From positions 372,001-436,000 of the forward strand of contig SADC01001309.1 in assembly GCA_004194705.1 (NCBI GenBank): a stretch of 64,000 nucleotides of DNA. The letters are read 5' to 3'. Position numbers and translations under genes: made by a program. Positions 55,143 through 64,000 of the stretch are shown here, in pieces (within the stretch, counting starts at the first letter, position 1; every line of letters begins with the position of its first letter). The notes under the pieces are model-generated. The model did not search any database, was not told the DNA's origin, and saw only the letters and a list, made by a program, of their open reading frames with translations. Origin of the DNA: Ditylenchus dipsaci. Its lineage: Eukaryota > Nematoda > Chromadorea > Rhabditida > Anguinidae.

Positions 55143-58100
55143 ATGACTGGCCAATTGACTAAAGATATTGGAAGATCTCTAACCAACAGGTTGCTTTATC
55201 TGATGTTTATTAATATTTTTCACAGAAATATTCATTTTACCAAGTTTAGTGATGATGTGTCTAAGCTCAAGAGGGACATCAGCGATCTCCAAGAACAACT
55301 ACTCCGGTTAAAACACCTAATTAGCATTAGACCTGAGAAGTAATAATTGTATTAAAAAACGTAACACATGTGGATTGCTCGACTTTTTAGAAATTCCAAT
55401 GCTATCTCTTCCTATCCTAATGTTAAATTTCGTAACGAAGAAACACGCAAGCGAATTCTGATCACAGGTGGTGCTGGATTTGTGGGCTCACATCTATGTG
55501 GTTTCAAAGCCGAGAAAATAGTATACAAAAATTTAATTTAGTGGACCGCTTAATGCTGGATGGGCATGAAGTTATTGCATTAGACAATTTTTTTACTGGC
55601 AGGAAGCGAAATGTTGAGCAGTGGATAGGCCATCCAAATTTTGAGTTGGTGCACCATGACGTTGTGAATCCATACTATAGCGAAGGTATAGCTACTTTGG
55701 CTACATAATATCAGGCAGTTAAATAATGTATATCCAGGGCTCCGAATGAAAAATTTAAAAAAAAGACATTTGAGTAAAAAAAGGGGCTCTAGTAAACAAT
55801 AGGTTTCCATTTTTTGCCTTGGTCCCCCCTTTTGTTTTTTTATTAAAAAACAGTTTGGTCCCCCTGTTGTTATGAAGGTGGTCATAACATAACCATAATG
55901 GACAGGGTGACCAAGCTGTTTTTCAATAAAAAACAATGGGGGGGGCAGTGTTTTCATAACTAACACTAACTATGTTAGTGTTAGGCTAACACTAACCTAA
56001 CTCTAACACTAACACTTTAAACTAACCCTACACTAACACTAACATGTTAGTGTTAGTGTAAGGTTAGTTTAAAATGGCGGGTTAGTGTTAGTGTTAGGTT
56101 AGTTTAAAGTGTTAGTGTTAGGTTAGTGTTAGCCTAACACTAACCTAACACTAACACTTTAAACTAACCTAACACTAACACTTGAGACTAACCCTAACAC
56201 TAACACTAACCCGCCATTTTAAACTAACCTTACACTAACACTAACGTGTTAGTGTAAGGTTAAGTGTTAGCCTAACGTTAGGTTAGTGTTAGGCGTTAGT
56301 GTTAGTTATGAAAACACTGGGGGGGGGGACCAAGGCAAAAAAATGGAAACGTATTGTTTACTAGAGCCAAAAAAGGACATTTCGACTGTTTTTTGAATTA
56401 AAAGGGACATTTATCCAGTTTGTTTTCATTTTGAAGCGAAAAAAAAAAGATTTTGACTAAATTTTCAAAAATAAAAAAAGATTTGGGGTGCTAAAAAAAG
56501 GACAAATCTTTTTTAAAATGAGGATTCGAAGCCCTGTGTATATCAATTTTGGGCACCTTTATATTCTCTCCCCCATACTCGGATTTTTTTGAAAAGTGAC
56601 CCAGAATCACCTCCCGAACTCATTTTTCTGCTCAACACGATAAAAAAAAGACCTATATAAACCGAAAAAGCTTTTTTTGCATCTAATTTTTTTTGCAGCT
56701 AATCGACTTTTATTTGCAGCTGAAGGACTTTTTCTGCAGCTAAAAGACTTTTCATTGCAGCTATTTTTTTTTAAATGAAAATCTGGTTTTTTACGCTTGT
56801 ATTGTTGTTTTTAGCAAGGAGTATTATACAGTTGAAGAGAGGAGGGGTACGAATCATCATGCGAATATTTTGAACTCTCAGGTTGGTGGTATTCATCTGC
56901 AACAAAAGGATCCTCGGACATTGGGAGATTCGAACATTTGGGAGACTCACACAAAGTCTGTTCAAACCATGGAGATTCGCGCAAAATCCGTTCAACAAAA
57001 AGACTTTCAAACCAGGGGTGAGCATTTCGCCTTTTTGTAAATTGAAAAGACCAAAAAAGGGCAAAAACTTGCCCTTTTTTCGCCCTAAAGGGCAAGTTTT
57101 CGCCCTTTGGGCAAATTGCCTTTTTAGGGCAAATCGCCCAAAAACGGCTATTTGCACTAAGGGAATGTTTTATTTTTGGTAGATTTTCGGTCATTTATAT
57201 GCAAAACTGTTAGATTACACATCGGATTCATGTTCAGCGCAGTCGATTTGCTTCTAAAACCACTATTTCAGTAAGAACTCACTGTGATCTGAAATAGTGG
57301 TTTTAGAAGCAAATCGACTGCGCTGAACATGAATCCGACGTGGAATCTAAAAGTTTTTTACATAGAAACTACTGCTTGAAAACCCAGTCCACGGCCAAAT
57401 TCTACACCAATTTGCTGGGCGACAACTTCGCCACCTACTCCAACACCACCCTGCCGACCACCCCTGACGAGTGCCGTAATATGCGAGTGAGGGAGAGGTG
57501 TGAGTTCGGGAGGATGGCTGGACACCACACCTGGCAAACCAACAACCGGCTGCAAATCACCTTTCCAGGTCGCTGGCTAGGCGTGCTCCACGGGATCCAA
57601 ACAGCAGAGCAGTCCAACTGCGCCGTCACTGCCGCCCAGATCTGCCACCGCCCTGGGGAGAAAGGCCTATTCACCACAGTGAGAGACGGCTCCAAGTGCG
57701 ACTGGCAAGCGGGTGAATGCATCCTTCCCGAAGGAGGAGTGCTTGTGTGGGCGAAGCCCCTCCCGTGCACTTAGGGTTTTACGAAAAGAGCTGTAGTTGG
57801 TCGAAATTTGTCGCAGGTTCGACCCCCGTAGGGTGCAGCTTATTTTTATTTTAATTGCAATAACGATATAGATTCTGACTCAAGATTTGCACTGACGTTA
57901 CAGATTCTGAGTCAGTCAATTTGCAGCGTCGCTACAGATCCTGAGTCAGGATTTGCAGTGACGCTACAGATCCTGAGTCAGGATTTGCAGTGTGGATCGT
58001 TTACCTTAATTTCAAAAGTACTCTGAATGTGCACCGTGACCTGGGGCGGCATGTAAATTTAGAGTACTTTCCCAAAATGGCAGTTTTTTCACCATGCATA

Positions 58101-61100
58101 CAAAAAAATCAGTCGATTTCCTCGAATCTTGAGGCTCTCTTCTCTGTTGATGCTGTCATCCCTCGCTTTGGCCTTAGGTATCTTCTCTCTTTTGTTCCTT
58201 TTTTTCAGCCCTCTGTTTAACGCTTTGGCCTACAATATGCAATATGCATATTGTAGGCCAAAGCGTTAACAATATGCATGCCAGAGTTTCTTTATGCGGT
58301 AGGCCCCAGTTAACAAAACTATGTTCAAATTCCATTTCTTTAGTGACTTAGGGGGTATTTAAGTACCCTTTTCTGGTGGCTTACCTTGGTCCCCCAGTCA
58401 AAAAAGCAGATTTTGGTCAAAAAATTTTTTTCAAAAAATCGATTTTTTATGTGGAAAAGTGTCACAAAATGAGTTTCTTATCGTTTTAAGCACATAAAAG
58501 TTACTTAAGAGTCATTTAAACGTGATTTTCCAATAAGTGAAAAATGCGCCCCCCTTAGATGTGTGATCTCCCAGTAATAATTTAAAAAATGAAGTATAAT
58601 AGTCTAGATAGCTTATTGGCAGGAGCATCGGAAGCCGCTAAATGTTGGCAGTGGGTTTGGTAGTGGATTTACAGTCGAAGAATATTTATTTCGACGTTAA
58701 CTATTTTGTGTCGATTCTTTTCGAACGTAGCTATTCTTAGAATCAAAAAATATTCCCTTTGGCAATAGGCCCTGACCTTTTTCATACAACTCTTTGTTAC
58801 GACCTACTTCTGCTGTTTTTCAAAAGAAAAAAAATAGGATTTCAAATAATAGGAAAAATATTGTAGATGGCGTAGGTATCGAAAACAATAATAATTGAAA
58901 ATAATAATAGAAATACATTTTTAACAAACTATTTTGCGATTAAAATCACATGTTTTCCACGAGGGCAGTTATATCCAGTGTTGGGAATTTTCTGAAATTC
59001 TCGTACTCGTACTCGTACTTCGTACAAGTATTTTTTTGACCTCGTACTCCGTACTCGTACTCGTACCGCGCTACAAAATCTCGTCGTACTCGTACTCGTA
59101 CTAGTAGTACGAGCTGAAAAAGGCTCTTACTCGTACTCGTACTCGTACTTTACTCGTACTTGAGGAAAAGCTCATGCTGTACTCGTACTTGAATGAAAAA
59201 TCCGTACTCTTTAAATATTTTCACAATTTTTATTTAATTTAAGTAACATTTTTATATAATTTTTGTCGAATGAGGAATCGACTACTAAATTTACCTGGTA
59301 CCAGCATTTAAAGCCTTGAGCAACCCTGAAGCCTTGAGCAACGCTTCGCATTGCGATTTTTAAAAGAGTAAATATTTTACACACCATAAAATGAATAACA
59401 CACCATGACCAAAATCTAGCTGCTTTGCAAGGGGCCGCTATATCGAGGGGCCGTTATATCGAGGGTCTAACTCCTTAAGTTGTAGTCAAATCCAACCAAA
59501 CAGGGCCAAAGAGGCCGTTATATCGAGGGGGCCTTTATATCGAGGGTTGACTGTACGGAATAAATTTCATTGCTCTTTCTATACTGTGCTTCAAAGTGCG
59601 CATGCGGACGAAAACGGATCATTGTGTAGGTTTGACTGCAGGTCATTTTTTGAAAATTAAAACATCAAGTGATAGAGCATGAAAATCTGCATCAGAAACA
59701 AGTGTTAGATCACAGGTAAGACTGTGGTTTACCTCTTTTGAAAGGATTGAAAAAGTATGCTAAAGAAGTATAGCCTGGTCACCCGTGGACGATTCTGGTT
59801 TTATTTTAATTTTATTTCAATGGGTTCTAAAAGGAGTATTTTAAAACCCTTACCTTGGTCCCCAAGTCAAAAAAGCAGGTATATTTTAAAACCCAATAAA
59901 TTGTATACCAAAAAAATAGCCAAAAATTCGACTTTATTTTAATGGGTTTGGAATCAACACAATTATTGTAAAGTTCAGATACTTTTAGAAATAAAAAGAC
60001 TCGTCAAAGTTTTGGCTATTTTTTCGGTATGCAATTTGCACAAATATTGGCTTCTAAAATACTCCTTCTAGAACCTATTAAAATAAAACCAGAAGGCTAT
60101 ATTTCTTCAGCATACTTTTTGAATCCTCTCGGAAAGAGGTAAACCACAGTCTTGTCTGTGATCTAACACTTCTTTTTGATGCAAATTTTCATGCTCTATC
60201 ACTTGGTGTTTCAATTTCAAAAAATAACCTATAAAATTTGAGAAAATTACAAAACAAGTAACAGCCATCTGAATTTTCGCCCGAAAACCCCTGATTTTTT
60301 TGTACAGTTTCATGGTTAAATCGTTTTGGCTTGAATATTGTGATATTTTCTTATTGTCTTGTGAGTCTATTTATTGGACAATACTTTAGACAATACTTTG
60401 AAATTCAGGGGTGGACAGAGACCATATGGCTGAGGACCCACTCCGGAATAGCCAAAAGGCCAAAATAATTGGTTTTTGAAGGTATTCTAAAGGGGGGTAA
60501 ACTTTTTGAGAAAATCGATTAAGCGGATCAGATTTCGGGTCCGATGGGCTTAATCGCTCAGAATTCCAGTTTATGGTAGTTTTGAGCGGTTCAGGGTGGA
60601 GTTGTGGACGATTAAACCCATCGGACCCGAAATCTTTCCGTTCAATCGATTTTTCTCAAAAAGTTTACCCCCCTTTAAAATACCCCCAAAAACCAATTAT
60701 TTTGGCATGTGGTCTTTGCCCATCCCTGAATTTCACACAAAAAAATTAAAAATTGTGGATTTCGTGTCGAGAATCGAAATTAGTCGGAGAAAAGAGTATA
60801 TTAGGCGGAAAAACAAGTAAATTAGGTGGAGAAAAAAGTATTGTCCCTATTTATTAGTTTCGTTGCATTTTTCACGCTAAGCATTTTGGGCAACCGGACA
60901 TTTGGCATAAATTGTGCCAAATGTCCGCCGGAGGAAAACTTTTTTAGCCCACTTTTTGGCGACGGAAAGAGCTGATTATTTCAGGATCAATTCTTCTCAG
61001 CTATATCTACTGATCCTGAAAAAATCAGCTCGTTCCGTCGCCAAAAAGTGGGCTAAAAAAGTTTTCCTCCGGCGGACATTTGGCACAATTTATGCCAAAT

Positions 61101-63924
61101 GTCCGGTTGCCGCATTTTGATAAATTTCACTCTCAATTTTCTTCAGAAAATCGGCCAGGAATATGCAAAACCAGGTATCCTTCGAATTTCAATACCAGGA
61201 AAACAGCTGGTTTTACCTCTTCTTTTGTAATTTCTGAGTGAATTTTGTTGAACTTGTGTACTGATTTTCTGCTTATCTTGCAGCTCTCGAATTTCTCCAC
61301 AAGCATTGACCAAGCATCAAGCGTCAACCCCAAACCCCCTGCACCCCCGAAAGGAGTGCAGGGGGTGCAGGCTTGATGGGTCAGAGATGCGCGCACAGAC
61401 TTGCCTTAGACATTGATCCGAGCCAGACTTTTGATCAAAAATGCATTTAAAGAGTTTTTTTGCCCAGCTCCAGCAAGAAAAATGTGATAAATCACCCTAA
61501 AATACATAAAAATGACCATCTACCCCTGAGGGATGGGAGGCAATTTTTGGCAAAGTTTAAAATTTTTTAATTAGAGTGTGTTTAGAAATGCTTCTCTTAT
61601 CGTGTCGAGCATAAAAAATGAGTTCGGGAGGTGATTTTGGGTCACTCTTTAAAAAAACCGAGTATGGGGGAAGGGAACTATAAAAGTACCCGATTTTGAT
61701 AACTTCGGTTCCCGTTCTTTCAAGTACTAAAAACCTTGTCTCAGAAAAATGATTGTTCTCCACTTTCCAGCCCTAAATTTTGGCATTTTAGTTGACCAAA
61801 TCTATCATCTAGCTTCGCCCGCTTCACCACCTCATTACATGTACAACCCAGTCAAAACATTGAAGACTAATGCGATTGGGACAATAAACTTGTTAGGGCT
61901 AGCAAGGTTTGTTGATGTGCAGGATGTATCAAGAAATTTTTTGGTTTTACGTTCTTCAAAGAAACTTGCTCTGGCTGTATTGATTTTCGGCATTTACCGT
62001 TTCAAAAATGTCCGTTTTCGTCATTTCTCGTTTTCGGCATTTGTCGTTTTCAGGAACTTTTTTTTTAAATATTTTGTTTTCGACAAGATGAGTTTGGGAA
62101 TTTGAGTTTTTTGGAGAAATGAGTTTGGGAAATTTTTGTTTTCGGAGATATCTGTGTTTGCAAACTCTCTCTTGGAAAGCCAAGTTATAGCTCAATTTTG
62201 CCCCGATAATAACTTATTTATATGTCCTTATCAATCGTTCTCTATACAGCCACTTGCCTCCGTATTCAAAATTAGTGCCCGCCGATTCAAAAAAATTTCA
62301 TAATCATCAAACTTCTATACAGGTTTTTTGGCTTGCCTTCTAACAAAACAAGGCCTAGAAAACTATTTTAGGTTTAGTTTTGTTAGAAACCAAGTTGAAA
62401 AATCCGTACACAAGTTCAATGATTAGGAACAAATTGAATTCCCGGGCACCACCTCTTATTAGCGTGAGCATGCCCCTATAAAGGACTTGTCCTTCCTTGT
62501 CATGACTTTTTTAGAGTATCAAAATTAAAGTTCTTATTTAAAAAAATTAACTGTTTGGAGGCCTATTTCTTAAAGTACTTTCCGTAACATGTCCGTAACA
62601 TGTTTTTGTAATATGGAAGCGCTGATAATTCTGCGTTAAATAGTGTATTACTTGTAAATTTGAGTGAAAAAATAGACTGACGAATATTTGAAGGGGGCAT
62701 GCTCACCTGTTTAAATTTGTCCCGCCAATTTCAAAAAATTTCCTAATCATTGAACTTCTGTACGGATTTTTCAACCTGGTTTTTACAGTCGACGCTCGAT
62801 ATAACGAACTTATTTTTTTGGTTTTATTGGATTTGTTATAAACAAAGACAAACTGACGCCCTATATAACGAACGCTCTCGATATCCAGATTTTTAAAGTT
62901 TTCTGCCAAGTTTTTAAAGGTAGTATAGAGTCACCAATATTAGATTTGGCGCAAAACGAGTGAAAAATGGAAGGATTCAGAAAAAAATTGCTGGTAAAAG
63001 AACTGGTAAAAATACGGCAATTTTCAAGTTTGTGAAGAAAACTTTCCCAATATGCTTTTGAAAATCATTATTTTTCATGGAAACTTATCTTCTCGTTAAA
63101 TTAGGTCTTTCTGTAAAAAAATTAACTACGACAAGTCAAAAACAGCCAGAAACAGCAAAAAAGGGGGTCTAAGTCAATTCATCGTACGGACAATTCATCG
63201 TACAAACGATTCAATAAGGTTAGTTAGACTTAGTATCTATAACAATACGAGGAATTGTCCGTGCGATGAATTCGTACGATGAACTGTCCGTATGATGAAT
63301 TGGGTGTATGCCCAAAAAAGGGTGTTTAAAGGACCATAGCCGTCGCCGACAACGAGGATTTCAAATGTTCGAATTCGCGCGGGACAGTTCTCTTTCGTCT
63401 TTCATTGTACTCTTTTGAGTCATTCGAATGACTCGAAAGAGTACAGTGCGAGACGAAAGAGAACTGTCCCGCGCGAATTCAAACATTTGAAATTCTCGTT
63501 GTCGGCGACGGCTATGGAACTTTAAGGGATATTTATGATACGGGGTGTATAAAATTTTTAAATATAAATTTGCATTTTGCAGAAGAGTGAAAGCCAGGTT
63601 TTTGTTAGCCAGTACATCTGAAGTATATGGTGACCCCGAAGTAGAAGAATTTAGGCTTTTTGTAGTTTAGTACCACTTCTTTTTGTAGGTGAATCCGCAA
63701 CCTGAGACGTACCTAGGCAGAGTAAATACTATTGGACCGAGGGCATGCTATGATGAGGGAAAAAGAGTGGCTGAGTCTCTTTTGATGGCCTACCACAAAC
63801 AAGTACCTTTATTTCAATCGTCTCTTTAGTTGAAATTTGAGAAATATTAGGAAAATGTAGACATTAGGATTGCGCGCATATTCAATACTTTTGGTCGAGG
63901 ATGCATATGAATGATGGCAGAGTT
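55143..63924 (+). CDS. UXS1: UDP-glucuronate decarboxylase (3' incomplete)
   Basis: Exons 55143-55189, 55226-55339, 55391-55497, 55542-55685, 61792-61906, 63583-63640, 63689-63802, 63851-63924; the gene runs off the window. After a coiled-coil-like stem ([18 protein letters not shown]) comes [10 protein letters not shown] and the Rossmann NAD site [15 protein letters not shown], then [70 protein letters not shown] (catalytic Tyr-x3-Lys) and [16 protein letters not shown]1 makes UDP-xylose from UDP-glucuronate in the Golgi for proteoglycan synthesis. Introns 4 (6.1 kb) and 5 (1.7 kb) are packed with repeats; the others are 36-52 nt. One base is needed at about 63898-63901 to enter MHMNDGRV. 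The start codon is tentative and a membrane anchor was not found. Confidence 0.92.
55784..56370. mobile_element. MITE with nested TTAGTG array (UXS1 intron 4)
   Basis: Outer ends ggctctagtaaacaat and the inverse attgtttactagagcc, with tttgccttggtccccc blocks. The inner element 55946-56320 starts tgttttcataactaacac and ends with its inverse; its body is GTTAGTGTTAGG units in both directions. Confidence 0.8.
57205..57352. mobile_element. Hairpin MITE next to the glycoprotein-like ORF
   Basis: Arms ttcatgttcagcgcagtcga...aaaccactatttca and inverse around a 12-bp loop at about 57271-57282. Confidence 0.8.
57353..57774 (+). pseudogene. Cys-rich ORF, possible viral glycoprotein fragment
   Basis: A single open frame of about 140 codons without introns, much richer in G+C than its surroundings (by eye well above half). 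It has about nine cysteines, a TNN motif, tryptophans at conserved-looking positions and a secreted-ectodomain look ([49 protein letters not shown]). The Cys/Trp spacing reminds me of surface glycoproteins of negative-strand viruses of arthropods and nematodes (chuvirus type), which some BEL/Pao elements have captured. It lacks a signal peptide, fusion region and membrane anchor, starts inside or next to a hairpin MITE, and lies in a UXS1 intron. The family assignment is a guess; what is certain is an intact, compositionally foreign ORF. Confidence 0.35.
57812..57842 (+). repeat. tRNA 3'-half-like remnant
   Basis: tcgcaggttcgacccccgta has the shape of a tRNA T-arm/B-box directly after the GC-rich ORF. 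No complete tRNA can be folded, so it could be a SINE tail or a primer-related relic. Confidence 0.35.
57870..57992. repeat. Tandem repeat, 35-bp CTACAGATCCTGAGTCAGGA unit
   Basis: Four imperfect copies of gctacagatcctgagtcagg followed by atttgcagtgac; each unit contains the palindrome tcctgagtcagga. Confidence 0.75.
58225..58970. other. UXS1 intron 4, unassigned repeats
   Basis: A short palindrome (caatatgcatattg, about 58235-58255), then a piece shared with the MULE interior (tttatgcggtaggccccagt). The rest is AT-rich with no gene seen. Confidence 0.4.
58985..59215. repeat. CTCGTA hexamer array
   Basis: Dozens of ctcgta units, partly inverted (tacgag around 59101-59112), bounded by gttgggaattttctgaaat. 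Probably another tandem-repeat-armed MITE. Confidence 0.65.
59434..59560. repeat. Pogo-like terminal fragment (GTTATATCGAGG)
   Basis: Four ggccgttatatcgaggg units ending in ggttgactgta, the shape of pogo/Tigger ends. A partial inverse-type copy is at 62786-62890. Confidence 0.5.
59640..60235. mobile_element. Long hairpin MITE (UXS1 intron 4)
   Basis: 59640-59860 is repeated inverted at 60020-60235: atcacaggtaagactgtggt / accacagtcttgtctgtgat, and gttctaaaaggagtatttta with its inverse. Confidence 0.8.
60411..60728. mobile_element. Hairpin MITE, GAGCGGATCAG family
   Basis: Full palindromic copy: ggtggacagagaccatatgg ... ccaaaaggccaaaataattg ... and inverse. See 14842-15128. Confidence 0.8.
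60889..61111. mobile_element. 223-bp hAT-type hairpin MITE with 8-bp TSD
   Basis: Ends GGCAACCGGACATTTGGC and inverse, flanked by GCATTTTG (60881-60888 and 61112-61119). The arms are almost identical through the central agctatatct, implying a young insertion. Confidence 0.93.
61130..61790. other. UXS1 intron 4, 3' part: repeat fragments
   Basis: Contains a hairpin (61330-61375, ccccctgcacccc / ggggtgcaggggg) also found in altered form at 701-735 and 49788-49815, so MULE-interior fragments reach here. No gene. Confidence 0.45.
62280..62460. mobile_element. Hairpin MITE (3590 family) in UXS1 intron 5
   Basis: Palindromic copy of the 3590-3770 element; a further single arm at about 62700-62785. 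Confidence 0.6.
62786..62890. repeat. Pogo/Tigger-like end
   Basis: acagtcgacgctcgatataacgaac followed by a second tataacgaacgctctcgata unit: a typical pogo-class TIR sequence, truncated. Confidence 0.6.
63175..63315. mobile_element. Small MITE, ATTCATCGTACGGAC motif
   Basis: Left arm caattcatcgtacggacaat and the inverse attgtccgtgcgatgaatt, with two or three motif units per arm. In UXS1 intron 5. Confidence 0.75.
63332..63525. mobile_element. Near-perfect hairpin MITE, UXS1 intron 5
   Basis: Arms ccatagccgtcgccgacaac and inverse run almost without mismatch to a centre at gagtcattcgaatgactc. Confidence 0.88.
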
Positions 63925-64000
63925 GTGAGTTACTAAATTTTTGTGTCTACTGAACAATCAGGTGCAAAAAAATGACCTGATAATCCCGTTAATTTTTTCA

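Noticed and set aside
55385..55500. Start codon at 55370 ([11 protein letters not shown]...) for UXS1
   Set aside because: The segment is better explained as a 51-nt intron; splicing AGAA|gtaata to tttttag|AAATTCC joins the conserved regions in frame.

Overview
The window reads as an AT-rich animal (invertebrate) nuclear genome. Genes are broken into many exons by very short introns, mostly 38-65 nt and usually GT-AG. Intron acceptors are short (tttcag, tttag, tgtag). Short introns, one operon-like gene pair and a small TTAGGC-like array would suit a nematode, but that is inference and I could not fix the taxon. I found no rRNA, intact tRNA, CRISPR or prokaryotic signal.

Seven conserved housekeeping genes can be rebuilt exon by exon: a membrin-like Golgi Qb-SNARE (5762-6250, minus, N-terminal exons not found); NKAP (21452-24202, plus); PIGC (26777-39731, plus); the SMC5/6 SUMO ligase NSE2/MMS21 (39860-41110, minus); PQBP1 (41169-46194, minus); the nucleolar rRNA-processing factor ESF1 (47059-49150, plus); and UDP-glucuronate decarboxylase UXS1 (55143-63924, plus, 3' end outside the window). 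A UTP23-like C-terminal fragment lies at 13935-14277. Splicing and nuclear RNA biology (NKAP, PQBP1), ribosome assembly (ESF1, UTP23-like) and glycan or membrane traffic (PIGC, UXS1, SNARE) are all represented. PIGC and NSE2 converge, NSE2 lies just downstream of PQBP1 on the same strand, and PQBP1 and ESF1 diverge from a shared 0.9 kb region.

Most of the remaining sequence is transposon. The main theme is DNA elements whose terminal inverted repeats are themselves tandem arrays of a short motif. Each family has a different motif, and most copies have an exact 8-bp (sometimes 9-10 bp) target-site duplication that can be read in the sequence. These foldback-like elements are nested inside one another and inside introns. 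Two carry FLYWCH zinc-finger genes, and one of these (34110-36626) also has a MULE transposase core and long inverted repeats. Its empty target can be seen in a sister repeat at about 17285. There are also two miniature LTR retrotransposons with tRNA-primed PBS sites, a hAT element with a broken transposase, tRNA-derived SINEs, a non-LTR 3' end and many hairpin MITEs.

Insertions have inflated single introns enormously: PIGC intron 2 is 11.0 kb and UXS1 intron 4 is 6.1 kb, against a typical 45 nt. The UXS1 intron also holds a GC-rich, cysteine-rich ORF that may derive from a viral glycoprotein. Several housekeeping genes need one extra base at homopolymer-like sites to stay in frame, always in the same direction, which suggests deletion errors in the assembly rather than gene decay.
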